A DNA stretch of 64,000 nucleotides from JAZDRH01 sp047470865 (GTDB taxonomy: Bacteria > Pseudomonadota > Gammaproteobacteria > Pseudomonadales > Pseudomonadaceae): positions 74,708 through 138,707 of the forward strand of contig NZ_JAZDRH010000005.1 of NCBI RefSeq assembly GCF_047470865.1, written 5' to 3'. The stretch's first letter is position 1, and every line of letters begins with the position of its first letter. Under the pieces are notes generated by a model, which ran no database searches, was not told the origin of the DNA, and worked only from the letters and a program-made list of their open reading frames with translations. Below, one piece after another: positions 26,345-34,423 of the stretch. Made by a program: the position numbers and the translations under genes.

Positions 26345-27371
26345 ACAACGCGCCTAAAACAATCAACTGCAGTGTTAATAACAAAGCTAATAACAAAGGT
26401 TTTAAACCTGCTTCTTTTAAAGCAATAACACTAGTACCTAAACCTAAAGCTGCCATAGCTGTTGCTAATAAAATTTCATCAGCTTGCAGCACCATGTGCT
26501 GAATATCACTAGGTAGTGGTAAGAAGCTATTAACTAGTAAACACAAAATAAAGCCTAAAACAAAGACAGGAATTTTTACACCTTGACGTGGTTGATCATT
26601 CTCTGCCGTATCTTGACGAGCTAACCAAGCTCCCAAGAAAAAGATAAAAGGGGCTAATAATAAAACACGTATCAACTTAGTTACTACAGCCGCTTCCATT
26701 ACCGCATCTCCCAAGCTATTCCCTACCGCGACCACCTGAGCTACCTCATGTACAGTAGCCCCAGTAAAAATACCAAACGTATGCGGATCACTGAAAAACG
26801 GTAACTGCAGTTGATATAACCATGGATAAAGCAACATGGTTGCTGTACCAAATAAAACAACACAGGCAATAGCTATGGCTACTTGACTATCACGCGCCCG
26901 AATTACACCACTACAAGCCAAGATAGCAGCAGCACCACAAACAGCATGCCCAGCCCCAATAACTAAAGCGCCTTCACGATCCATTTTGAATACATAGCGC
27001 GCCAGCAATACTGTACTCAACATAGTTGTAAACATAATTGCAGCATCCACAGCAACAGCACTTACACCCACTCCAGCTACTTGAGTTAAAGATAAACGCA
27101 ATCCATAAAGTGCCACCCCAAAACGCAACACAGGATTTTTACAAAAAATAAAACCCCGTTCAAACACATAACGTAGACTACGCGGCATTAAGTTCCCTAA
27201 CACCAAACCTAGCAATACTGAAAGTGTTAATAAACCTATCCCATTGCTTTTCAAAAACTGCCACTGGCTTAACTCATAAGCTAAAACAGCAACCACTAGT
27301 GCACATAAAATACCTGGTAACAAAACCAGCAACCTATGCTGTACTTTAGGAAAGTCTGCAATCTTTAACAT
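26328..27371 (-). CDS. yeiH: YeiH family putative anion/sulfate exporter
   Basis: A 347-residue membrane protein with about ten helices, of the YeiH/UPF0324 family (PF03601). Family segments LSVLLGLVLGNLMPR, FGVALYGLRLSL and IGAGHAVCGAAAILACSG are clear. The substrate is not proven: names such as sulfate or sulfite exporter come from association with CysB- or YeiE-type regulators. It is divergent from a LysR regulator, the same pairing as yeiH-yeiE in E. coli. Confidence 0.87.
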   Translation of the reverse strand: MLKIADFPKVQHRLLVLLPGILCALVVAVLAYELSQWQFLKSNGIGLLTLSVLLGLVLGNLMPRSLRYVFERGFIFCKNPVLRFGVALYGLRLSLTQVAGVGVSAVAVDAAIMFTTMLSTVLLARYVFKMDREGALVIGAGHAVCGAAAILACSGVIRARDSQVAIAIACVVLFGTATMLLYPWLYQLQLPFFSDPHTFGIFTGATVHEVAQVVAVGNSLGDAVMEAAVVTKLIRVLLLAPFIFFLGAWLARQDTAENDQPRQGVKIPVFVLGFILCLLVNSFLPLPSDIQHMVLQADEILLATAMAALGLGTSVIALKEAGLKPLLLALLLTLQLIVLGALFTSFL

Positions 27372-27434
27372 TTTTCAACTCCAGAAAAGATAGCCAAATT
27401 CTTTCACTACATATAACATTTAGGAAGCTTATTA

Positions 27435-27455
27435 TTCTTATTGGAACTATAAGAA
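27435..27455. promoter_or_regulatory. Predicted LysR-type operator between yeiH and its regulator
   Basis: A perfect 7-7-7 dyad, TTCTTAT-tggaact-ATAAGAA, in the 92-bp divergent promoter region and only 8 bases before the regulator's ATG. Spacing and symmetry fit a LysR T-N11-A recognition site, suggesting autoregulation and control of yeiH. Confidence 0.65.
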
Positions 27456-27463
27456 AAACTGAT

Positions 27464-28339
27464 ATGCACATTACCTTACGTCAACTTAGCGTATTTACCG
27501 CCATTGCTGATCACACTAGCGTCACCCAAGCCAGTGATTTTTTAGCACTCTCTCAAGCGGCAGCAAGCATGTCGTTAAAAGAGCTAGAACAACAACTAGG
27601 CACACATTTATTTGACCGAAATGGTAAACGTCTAATCTTAAATGAGCATGGCAGGCGGTTTTATCCCATTGCTCAACAAACACTACTTAGCGCCAAGGAA
27701 GCTGAAAGTTTATTCAAGCAAGATCTGGCTTGTAACTTACGCCTAGGTGCTAGTAGTACTATAGGTGCATACGCCCTCCCCCCTTTAATGGCAAAGTTTC
27801 TTGAGTTGGAAAAAAACAGCCAACTCCAACTTAAAGTGGCTAACAGCGAGCAAATTCTGGAGTGGGTCGCAAACTTCCAACTCGATCTTGGACTTATAGA
27901 AGGCCCACTACAACATCCAGATGTATGTATACAGCCATGGAAAGAAGACGAATTAATTTTTATATGCTCAAATAAACACCCCTTAGCCCAGCAAACTAAA
28001 ATTTCAATTGATACCTTGCAGCATCAACGCTGGATAATGCGTGAGCAAGGCTCTGGCACACGTGTTTTACTGGAACAATTTATTGCACCTTACTTTGGAA
28101 CACCTGAGCAGATGCTAGAAATAGGCAATGCTGAAGGAATTAAACATGCCGTGATTGCTAACGCTGGTATTGCCTGTGTATCCAAACAAAGTGTGCTGCA
28201 TGAGCTTGAATTAGGCATTGTTCATCCAATCCAATTACCAGGTATGAAAAAGCTTACCCGCACTTTCTACCTCGCACTTCATAAAGAGAAATATTCCACC
28301 CAAGGTCTAAAACGTTTCATTCAATTTATAAATCGATAA
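27464..28339 (+). CDS. LysR family transcriptional regulator
   Basis: A 291-residue LysR-type regulator. The winged helix is at residues 1-62 (LRQLSVFTAIADHTSVTQAS, LSQAAASMSLKELEQQLG, LFDRNGKRLILNEHG), and the two-lobed effector domain starts at LRLGASSTIGAYALPPL. Similarity of this layout to YeiE/CysL-type regulators and its divergent position to yeiH suggest that it controls that exporter. A perfect dyad operator lies just before its start. The effector is unknown; sulfur compounds are a reasonable first guess. Confidence 0.9.
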   Translation: MHITLRQLSVFTAIADHTSVTQASDFLALSQAAASMSLKELEQQLGTHLFDRNGKRLILNEHGRRFYPIAQQTLLSAKEAESLFKQDLACNLRLGASSTIGAYALPPLMAKFLELEKNSQLQLKVANSEQILEWVANFQLDLGLIEGPLQHPDVCIQPWKEDELIFICSNKHPLAQQTKISIDTLQHQRWIMREQGSGTRVLLEQFIAPYFGTPEQMLEIGNAEGIKHAVIANAGIACVSKQSVLHELELGIVHPIQLPGMKKLTRTFYLALHKEKYSTQGLKRFIQFINR

Positions 28340-28459
28340 CAAACTTCTTCTTGTTTTTTCATATAACTTTGGTTAAGTTATAGTTCCTTCTTTTATTCAG
28401 ACTATAATAAAAACTGTCTGGATATGACTCATAACAAGTAATGTAAAACAGGTAACATC

Positions 28460-28687
28460 GTGACAAAAGATCAACTGCGTGCTGAGTTAGAGCGCCAAAA
28501 AGAGCGTTTTGAAAATATTTATGGTGGCGAAATTCTGACCTACGAAGATCAAGCAAAGCCAGATCGTAGAACATGGAAACAAAAAGATAGCCTTCAACTT
28601 AAATCATTCAAACGCGAAGTAGAGAAAATAGAACTACGTAAACAGGAAAAACTACGTAAAGAAGCTGAAGCTAAGAAAATAGTTTAG
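28460..28687 (+). CDS. Small highly charged protein of unknown function
   Basis: A 75-residue ORF starting at GTG 28460 with AGGTAA upstream. It is almost entirely charged: an acidic/basic N-terminal helix (DQLRAELERQKERFENIYGG), a central EDQAKPDRRTWKQKDS, and a Lys/Glu-rich helix to the end (EVEKIELRKQEKLRKEAEAKK). It has no cysteine, membrane segment or signal peptide, and looks like a coiled-coil or nucleic-acid-associated protein. I do not recognise the family. It is followed by the inverted repeat at 28737-28805 and no clear terminator. Confidence 0.7.
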   Translation: MTKDQLRAELERQKERFENIYGGEILTYEDQAKPDRRTWKQKDSLQLKSFKREVEKIELRKQEKLRKEAEAKKIV

Positions 28688-28736
28688 ATTTTAATATACT
28701 ATTAATTATCAGCATTATTGATAGATTTATGACTAG

Positions 28737-28805
28737 CTATGATTAAATCCAAAAACTGTTTGATTGCCTAAGGCAAGAAACTTACCTGATAGGATTTAAT
28801 CATAG
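28737..28805. repeat. 14-bp perfect inverted repeat with nested hairpin before sanA
   Basis: CTATGATTAAATCC (28737-28750) and GGATTTAATCATAG (28792-28805) are perfect reverse complements 41 bases apart. Between them TTGCC-taa-GGCAA forms a second small hairpin, and a third partial direct copy CTATGATTAAA lies at 28827-28837. There is no T-run. It could be a structured RNA in the sanA leader, a protein-binding site cluster, or a minimal mobile element end. Confidence 0.6.
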
Positions 28806-28887
28806 TTAGTAATCTACTATGTGATACTATGATTAAAACTTACTGACCCAACTTTTTCTAAAAATCGAATAGAGCGCATACAATTGC

Positions 28888-29565
28888 ATGTTTAGGCGTA
28901 AACTGAAAAAATATATAGGTATCAGCCTTTTCTGCATTGTATTTCTATTCATTATTATTGCTACCTGTGACCGCTGGATAGTATGGCAAGCTGAAAACAG
29001 AACATATGATTCCATAACTGATATTCCTTATCATCGAACAGCGCTGGTTTTAGGTACTGCCCAATATTTAAAAAGCGGCTATGAAAACCCTTATTTTAAG
29101 TTTCGCATGGATGCCACTGCAGAACTATTTCATGCCAAAAAAATCAGCTATATTGTTGTAAGTGGCGACAATAGCCATAGACGTTATAATGAACCAGAGG
29201 ATATGCGACAGGCCCTTATACAGCGCGGCATTCCTAAACAAAGAATTTATCTTGACTATGCTGGCTTTCGCACCTTGGACTCAGTCTATCGCATGCGTGC
29301 TATTTTCCAGCAAACCTCCTTTATCATTATATCCCAAGAGTTTCACAATCAGCGCGCACTCTACATTGCCGACTATTTAGGTATTGATGCTATTGCCTAT
29401 AACGCAAAAGATGTAGGTACCTTTTATGGCATTAAAACCCTACTTCGTGAAAAGCTAGCACGCGTTAAAGTCATCACTGACCGTATTTTAAAAGTTGAGC
29501 CTAAGTTTTTAGGTGAAACTATTAAAATCAAAGACCCTAAACACAAAAAAGCGCGCTTACTCTAG
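28888..29565 (+). CDS. sanA: SanA-like DUF218 inner membrane protein
   Basis: A 225-residue protein with one N-terminal membrane helix (YIGISLFCIVFLFIIIATC) and a periplasmic DUF218 domain: TALVLGTAQYLKSG, YIVVSGDNSHRRYNEPEDM, LDYAGFRTLDSVYRM and IIISQEFHNQRALYIADYLG. This matches SanA, needed for full vancomycin exclusion in E. coli, where it affects the envelope barrier. The upstream 200 bp hold the inverted repeat. Its stop lies inside a terminator stem. Confidence 0.9.
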   Translation: MFRRKLKKYIGISLFCIVFLFIIIATCDRWIVWQAENRTYDSITDIPYHRTALVLGTAQYLKSGYENPYFKFRMDATAELFHAKKISYIVVSGDNSHRRYNEPEDMRQALIQRGIPKQRIYLDYAGFRTLDSVYRMRAIFQQTSFIIISQEFHNQRALYIADYLGIDAIAYNAKDVGTFYGIKTLLREKLARVKVITDRILKVEPKFLGETIKIKDPKHKKARLL

Positions 29566-29576
29566 CGCACTTTTTT
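29545..29576 (+). terminator. Intrinsic terminator of sanA
   Basis: AAAAAAGCGCGC, an 8-nt loop and GCGCACTTTTTT (one mismatch). The sanA stop codon falls inside the hairpin. Confidence 0.78.
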
Positions 29577-29585
29577 CATTTTACT

Positions 29586-30437
29586 TTAATCAAATACAAC
29601 CGTTTTATTATCATGAATAAGCACGCGATCCTCTAAGTGATAACGTAGACCTCGGGCCAGTGCTAGTTTTTCAACATCACGTCCTTGGCGAACCAGGTCA
29701 TCAATAGTATCTCGGTGGCTTACGCGCGCTACTTCTTGCTCAATAATAGGGCCAGCATCTAGATCTTCTGTCACATAATGACAGGTCGCACCAATTAATT
29801 TAACTCCACGTTTAGCCGCTTGATGGTAAGGTTTTGCACCAATAAATGAGGGCAAGAAACTATGGTGAATGTTGATCACGCGCCCTGCATACTTTTCACA
29901 CAAAGCAGGTGGAAAAATCTGCATATAGCGCGCCAGCACTATGCAGTCAGCGGCATGCTCGTCAATTAAACGGCTCACTTCTTCAAATGCAGGCTGTTTA
30001 TTCTTAGGATCAACTGGCACGTGAAAAAAAGGAATACCATGCCATTCCACCATACTACGTAAATCATCATGGTTTGCTATAACACATGGAATATCGCAGT
30101 CTAGCTCTTTTCGCGTCCAGCGATGCAGTAAGTCTGCCAAACAATGCGAGTCTCGACTTGCCATTAGCACTACACGCTTTTTAACCGCAGAATCGGTCAC
30201 CTGCCAAGTCATAGAAAATTCTTTAGCTATAGGTGAGAATGCCTGCTTAAAGCCTTCTAAATCAAAAGGTAACGAATTGGCACGAATTTCGTGGCGCATA
30301 AAAAACCAACCACTCTCAACATCTGAGTGATGACTAGCTTGCTGAATCCAACCATTATATGTCGCCAGAAAGTTACTGACCTTGGCAACGATACCTACAC
30401 GGTCAGGACAGGCAATTATCAGGCGAAAAGTGCGCAT
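29586..30437 (-). CDS. purU: Formyltetrahydrofolate deformylase PurU
   Basis: A 283-residue enzyme hydrolysing 10-formyl-THF to THF and formate, which balances the one-carbon pool and feeds PurT. An N-terminal ACT domain (TFRLIIACPDRVGIVAKVSN) is followed by a PurN-like formyltransferase domain with catalytic Asn and His in NIHHSFLPSFIGAKPYHQA and Asp in VTEDLDAGPIIEQ. I chose the ATG at 30437 because a GGAG site lies 6 bases upstream and the family starts there. It is divergent from mvaT; purU-mvaT-sbcB is the Pseudomonas order. Confidence 0.95.
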   Translation of the reverse strand: MRTFRLIIACPDRVGIVAKVSNFLATYNGWIQQASHHSDVESGWFFMRHEIRANSLPFDLEGFKQAFSPIAKEFSMTWQVTDSAVKKRVVLMASRDSHCLADLLHRWTRKELDCDIPCVIANHDDLRSMVEWHGIPFFHVPVDPKNKQPAFEEVSRLIDEHAADCIVLARYMQIFPPALCEKYAGRVINIHHSFLPSFIGAKPYHQAAKRGVKLIGATCHYVTEDLDAGPIIEQEVARVSHRDTIDDLVRQGRDVEKLALARGLRYHLEDRVLIHDNKTVVFD

Positions 30438-30768
30438 GCATGACTCCAAAACAAATAAAGCCAGCATTCTACCCTGCTATTTGTTTCTAGTCAGCACTAT
30501 TACCGATTTTATCTTTTAAAGCTTCCTATAGCCACAAACAAGGAATCTCCAGCATTTACAAAATTAGTAATAGGTTAACTTCATAAGTTGGTCATTTATA
30601 CTTTACTTAATATCCGTATCCGTTTATTATTTCTCAATATTAAGGATCCTCTCTTTTACTGTTTAGATTTTAATCGTAAAAATTTGGAATTACTTTCTCA
30701 AATTAATACTGAAAAGTATAAATGGATTTCCCTAAGTCCTATAAGTTAAATTCCTGTGGAGATATACC
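30438..30768. other. 331-bp divergent intergenic region purU/mvaT
   Basis: An AT-rich region holding both promoters. No ORF is supported. Its high AT content is compatible with MvaT autoregulation by direct binding, an inference from family behaviour; no discrete operator is visible. The mvaT ribosome site GTGGAG is at its right end. Confidence 0.5.
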
Positions 30769-31140
30769 ATGTCATTGATTAATGAATTCCGTAGCACCAA
30801 AAATGAAATTGAAGAGCTACAAAAACGTCTAGAAAGCCTAAAACAAGACACACGCTTACAAAAAGAGCTTGAGTTTGAAGAAAAACTACGTGCGTTAATG
30901 GGTGAGTATTCAAAATCACTACGTGACATCATTGCTATTCTTGATCCGCAAGCACTAAGTTCTGCGCCTACAAAATCACAAGCTCGCTCTACTCGCAAGC
31001 CACGCAGCACTAAACGTTATACCAACCCACACAGCAAAAAAGTAATTGAAACCAAAGGTGGCAATCACAAAGTGCTAAAAGAGTGGAAAGCTCAATACGG
31101 CAATGATGTAGTTGAAGGCTGGGTTGAACTAATCGACTAA
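30769..31140 (+). CDS. mvaT: MvaT/TurA family nucleoid protein (H-NS-like silencer)
   Basis: A 123-residue H-NS-family protein specific to Pseudomonadales. It binds AT-rich DNA and silences acquired genes. Residues 1-60 form the coiled-coil dimerisation helix (INEFRSTKNEIEELQKRLES), a basic linker follows (SQARSTRKPRSTKRYTNP), and the C-terminal DNA-binding domain contains the minor-groove-inserting GGN in ETKGGNHKVLKEWKAQYG. It is monocistronic with a strong terminator. It is the clearest taxonomic marker in the window. Confidence 0.95.
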   Translation: MSLINEFRSTKNEIEELQKRLESLKQDTRLQKELEFEEKLRALMGEYSKSLRDIIAILDPQALSSAPTKSQARSTRKPRSTKRYTNPHSKKVIETKGGNHKVLKEWKAQYGNDVVEGWVELID

Positions 31141-31148
31141 GCTTGATT

Positions 31149-31177
31149 AAAAAATGCCAGCTAAGCTGGCATTTTTT
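31149..31177. terminator. Bidirectional terminator between mvaT and sbcB
   Basis: A 13-bp perfect stem (AAAAAATGCCAGC/GCTGGCATTTTTT) with a TAA loop; T-runs on both strands. It serves convergent mvaT and sbcB. Confidence 0.93.
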
Positions 31178-31181
31178 ATTG

Positions 31182-32615
31182 TTATTTATTCGGTATCTGA
31201 TACTTCTCCATTAATTTATTTATATAACTTTCCCAGTCCTGCAACACAACTGCCTTTTGCTGCTCTACTGGCAATTCAATCAAGGCGGCTTTATAAGCAC
31301 TTAAAGTAATAGGTGCAGCATAATCACTATCTAATAATCTTGCCTTAACATAATCTTGCCATTGACGCTTCTCAGCTGAGGTTAAGGTCGAATAAAAATT
31401 ACGCGCTCTATAGCGAAATAACAACTCTGGCAAACGCTCATCACTAAACGGCCATTTTGTCTGGGCTATTGTGGCGGGATCTAAACTCCTAAGTTTTTCA
31501 CATAGACCGCGATCACGCGCACTTAAAAAGCCGGCATAAAGTTGCTGCTCTGGGTCTTTATTTGGATACACTGCTTGGTCATTTGATGCATAAATCGCCT
31601 GCACTTTTTCAGCAACACCGGCCAAGTTAGATAGGTAATGCACGTTAGACTGCCAAAGCGATTCATTCCAAGCAAGCCGCACTTTATCTTGCTCACGTAA
31701 CACATTTAAAGGCGCTACAACTGGACACTTATTAATATGTAGCAGTTTTAACGGCACCGGCAGCTGTCCTTCCTTTAAATCTACATGCCTTGTATACAAA
31801 CGTTCAGAGAGCTCATCAGCAGACAAAGCCTGCAACACTGAAAGGTCCGCCTGTAAATCACAGACAATCACTGCATTTTTATTAGTTGGATGATACGCCA
31901 AAGGCATTACAGGGGCTAAATAACTACGTTCCGCCCCAAAACGCCCCGACACATGCAAAATCGGCTGCATAAGTTTAATGCGATTTTGCACTTGGGCTTT
32001 CTGGCGCAAATTATATAAATAATTATACAGTTTGGGCTGTGCTTGCTTAAGTAACCTTGCCATAGCAATAGTGGCACGCACATCAGCCAAAGCATCATGC
32101 GCATTTTCATGGGCAATTCCATTTGCCTTAGTTAGCAATTCCAGCCTCATACTAACAATGCCATTTTCTTCAGGCCAGATGATGCCTTCTGGGCGTAAAG
32201 CATAAGCACAACGTAATACATCAACAAGATCCCAGCGAGAATTACCGCCTTGCCACTCTCGAGCATAGGGATCAAAAAAGTTTCGATACAGTGTATAGCG
32301 CACCATTTCGTCATCAAACCGAATACTATTATAACCTGCACTACAGGTTTGAGGCCGAGCCAATTCTTGGTTTAATCGTGTTATGAACTCTGCTTCGCTA
32401 ACCCCTTTCTGCATCAAAGTAGCTGGTGTAATCCCAGTAACTAAGCTCGCTACTGGATGGGGAAGGATATCATCACTTGGTTGACAATACAGCTCAAAAG
32501 GCTCGCCTACCTCCTCTAACGCTTCATTAGTACGAATACCAGCCACTTGCAAGGGCCGATCAACACTAGGATTAATGCCTGTACTTTCAAAGTCATACCA
32601 AAAGATGGTTGCCAT
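31182..32615 (-). CDS. sbcB: Exodeoxyribonuclease I
   Basis: A 477-residue processive 3'-5' single-strand DNA exonuclease used in recombination and mismatch repair. The DEDDh motifs are visible: IFWYDFESTGINP (Exo I, near residue 8), GYNSIRFDDEMVRY (Exo II) and ENAHDALADVRATIAMA (Exo III with His). An SH3-like region and helical C-terminal domain follow (LRSLDPATIAQTKWPFSDERLPELLFRYRARNF region). Length matches the family. It is divergent from the RDD-MoxR operon. Confidence 0.96.
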   Translation of the reverse strand: MATIFWYDFESTGINPSVDRPLQVAGIRTNEALEEVGEPFELYCQPSDDILPHPVASLVTGITPATLMQKGVSEAEFITRLNQELARPQTCSAGYNSIRFDDEMVRYTLYRNFFDPYAREWQGGNSRWDLVDVLRCAYALRPEGIIWPEENGIVSMRLELLTKANGIAHENAHDALADVRATIAMARLLKQAQPKLYNYLYNLRQKAQVQNRIKLMQPILHVSGRFGAERSYLAPVMPLAYHPTNKNAVIVCDLQADLSVLQALSADELSERLYTRHVDLKEGQLPVPLKLLHINKCPVVAPLNVLREQDKVRLAWNESLWQSNVHYLSNLAGVAEKVQAIYASNDQAVYPNKDPEQQLYAGFLSARDRGLCEKLRSLDPATIAQTKWPFSDERLPELLFRYRARNFYSTLTSAEKRQWQDYVKARLLDSDYAAPITLSAYKAALIELPVEQQKAVVLQDWESYINKLMEKYQIPNK

Positions 32616-32741
32616 TTATTACCTCAATCTCTGACCTAATGATCAAAATCAACTATTCTTAACTCCTTTAATAGCATAAATTGATTATACTTAGCTTGCT
32701 TATAAGGAATTAAACACCTCAGAGGATAGATTAGTATAATA

Positions 32742-33443
32742 ATGTCTAGACATTCTCAGCCTGCACTTATTGATAATCAAATCACTATAGAAACGCCTGA
32801 AGGGGTCGATCTTACCTTTCAGCTGGCTGGCTTATTGCCGCGCATGAATGCTTTTGCGATTGATACCGTCTTTCGCTGCATACCTTTTATTATTTTTTTT
32901 ATGTTTAGCTCTTTTTCAAAATTTAGCGAAGGTTTTCTTCTTATTCTTTATTTTTTAATGTCATGGTTTTATATGGTCCTTTTTGAAGTACTCAGCAAAG
33001 GCCAAACACCCGGCAAGCGCTTTAATAAAATTCGTGTTATCCACGATGACGGCACCAATGTTACATGGAGCAGCTCATTTATCCGCACGCTCTTACGAGC
33101 CGTTGACATGCTGCCTTTTGGTTATGCATTAGGAACTATTAGTCTGCTTTCAAATAAAAACTTTCAACGCCTAGGTGATCTTGCCGCTGGAACTATAGTT
33201 GTCCACATAACGCCTGCCGTAATACCTCATGTTATTCCGCAAGTTGAGCCTATTAAACCACCTGTCAGCCTAACACCAAGTGAGCAGCAAGCTATTTTAT
33301 CTTTTGCTCACCGTATTAATGATTTTTCATTTGAGCGCCAAGTAGAGCTGGCGAGCAACTTTTCGGACTACTTCAACTGCCCTGATGACCAAACTATTAT
33401 TAAAGTACTAGGCATGGCGCGTTATATGCAGGGACAGTCATGA
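32742..33443 (+). CDS. RDD family membrane protein, first gene of the MoxR operon
   Basis: A 233-residue membrane protein. An N-terminal leader (IETPEGVDLTFQLAGLLPR) precedes the RDD domain with RMNAFAIDTV, SKGQTPGKRFNKIRVI (the conserved GQTxGKR) and about three or four helices; a cytoplasmic tail of ~70 residues follows. The function of RDD proteins is largely unknown; some are linked to ion homeostasis. Its last four bases overlap the SpoIIM-like start (ATGA). It is the first of six overlapping genes, so its promoter is in the 126 bp shared with divergent sbcB. Confidence 0.87.
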   Translation: MSRHSQPALIDNQITIETPEGVDLTFQLAGLLPRMNAFAIDTVFRCIPFIIFFMFSSFSKFSEGFLLILYFLMSWFYMVLFEVLSKGQTPGKRFNKIRVIHDDGTNVTWSSSFIRTLLRAVDMLPFGYALGTISLLSNKNFQRLGDLAAGTIVVHITPAVIPHVIPQVEPIKPPVSLTPSEQQAILSFAHRINDFSFERQVELASNFSDYFNCPDDQTIIKVLGMARYMQGQS

Positions 33444-34423
33444 AACAAAGCCAGTTTACGGAACGTTATCAGCTGCAATGGCATCAGTACTCATTGCAAT
33501 TAGATGCGTTAAATAAGAAAAAGCAATCTGTTGCCATTGATCCTCGATTTATCGACAAGTACACTGAAATTTGCTCGCACTTAGCCATGGCTAAAGAACG
33601 CAATTACAGTATTGCTTTAATTAGCTATTTACAGGACCTCGCCACTCAAGGTCATCAGTTTGTCTATCAGCGTAAAACTAATGCTTTTAAACGTAGTTTA
33701 GACTTTATTGCTTTTGGTTTTCCACAAAGTTTCCGTAGAGAATGGAAGGCTATTTTTTGGGCTGGTTTAATTTTTTATGGCAGTTTTTTCTTAATGATGT
33801 TTCTAGTCATGATGGACCCTGACATTGCATTAAAAATTCAATCTGCGAGTGAGCTTGAGCAATATCGACAAATGTACAGCCCAGATTCTTCAACACTTGG
33901 GAAAGGTGCTATGCGTGAGCATGACACTAACTTCATGATGTTTGGCTTTTATATCTTTAATAATATTGGCATTGGTTTTGTGACCTTTGCTATGGGCCTA
34001 TTTTTTGGCGCTGGTAGCTTATTAATTTTACTCACTAATGGCCTTAGTATTGGTACAACTGCGGGCTATCTCTCTCTCTATGATACTGCCACACCTTTTT
34101 GGACCTTTGTGATCGCCCACAGTCCATTTGAGTTAAATGCCATTGTTATAGCAGGTGCCGCTGGCTTTAAACTAGGCTGGGCAATTATTCATCCTCGCGG
34201 CTATTCCCGTGTAAGTGCATTAAAAATTCAAGCTAAAAACAGCATTCCTTTAATGTGGGGCGCCACATTCTTCCTTTTTATTGCTGCTGTTATTGAAGCC
34301 TATTGGTCATCCATTGGCTTGAATGGGCTACCTGCTAGCATTAAGTATTCAGTGGGCGCAATACTATGGGCACTGGTTATTTGGTATTTTATTTTCGCGG
34401 GGCGTTCCCATGAAGTTAAATAA
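33440..34423 (+). CDS. SpoIIM-like (stage II sporulation protein M family) membrane protein
   Basis: A 327-residue protein with an N-terminal cytoplasmic helical region (~1-95) and five or six membrane helices. The family core GLSIGTTAGYLSLYD and the block HSPFELNAIVIAGAAG, followed by FKLGWAIIHPRGYS, are clear. The organism is not a spore former; the name comes from the Bacillus protein that works with SpoIID and SpoIIP in peptidoglycan remodelling. In Gram-negative MoxR operons its role is not known. It overlaps the RDD gene by 4 bases and the DUF4129 gene by 14. Confidence 0.87.
   Translation: MKQSQFTERYQLQWHQYSLQLDALNKKKQSVAIDPRFIDKYTEICSHLAMAKERNYSIALISYLQDLATQGHQFVYQRKTNAFKRSLDFIAFGFPQSFRREWKAIFWAGLIFYGSFFLMMFLVMMDPDIALKIQSASELEQYRQMYSPDSSTLGKGAMREHDTNFMMFGFYIFNNIGIGFVTFAMGLFFGAGSLLILLTNGLSIGTTAGYLSLYDTATPFWTFVIAHSPFELNAIVIAGAAGFKLGWAIIHPRGYSRVSALKIQAKNSIPLMWGATFFLFIAAVIEAYWSSIGLNGLPASIKYSVGAILWALVIWYFIFAGRSHEVK

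Noticed and set aside
33440..34423. Sporulation-related function for the SpoIIM-like protein
   Set aside because: The taxonomic markers point to Pseudomonadaceae, which do not sporulate; the family name is only historical here.
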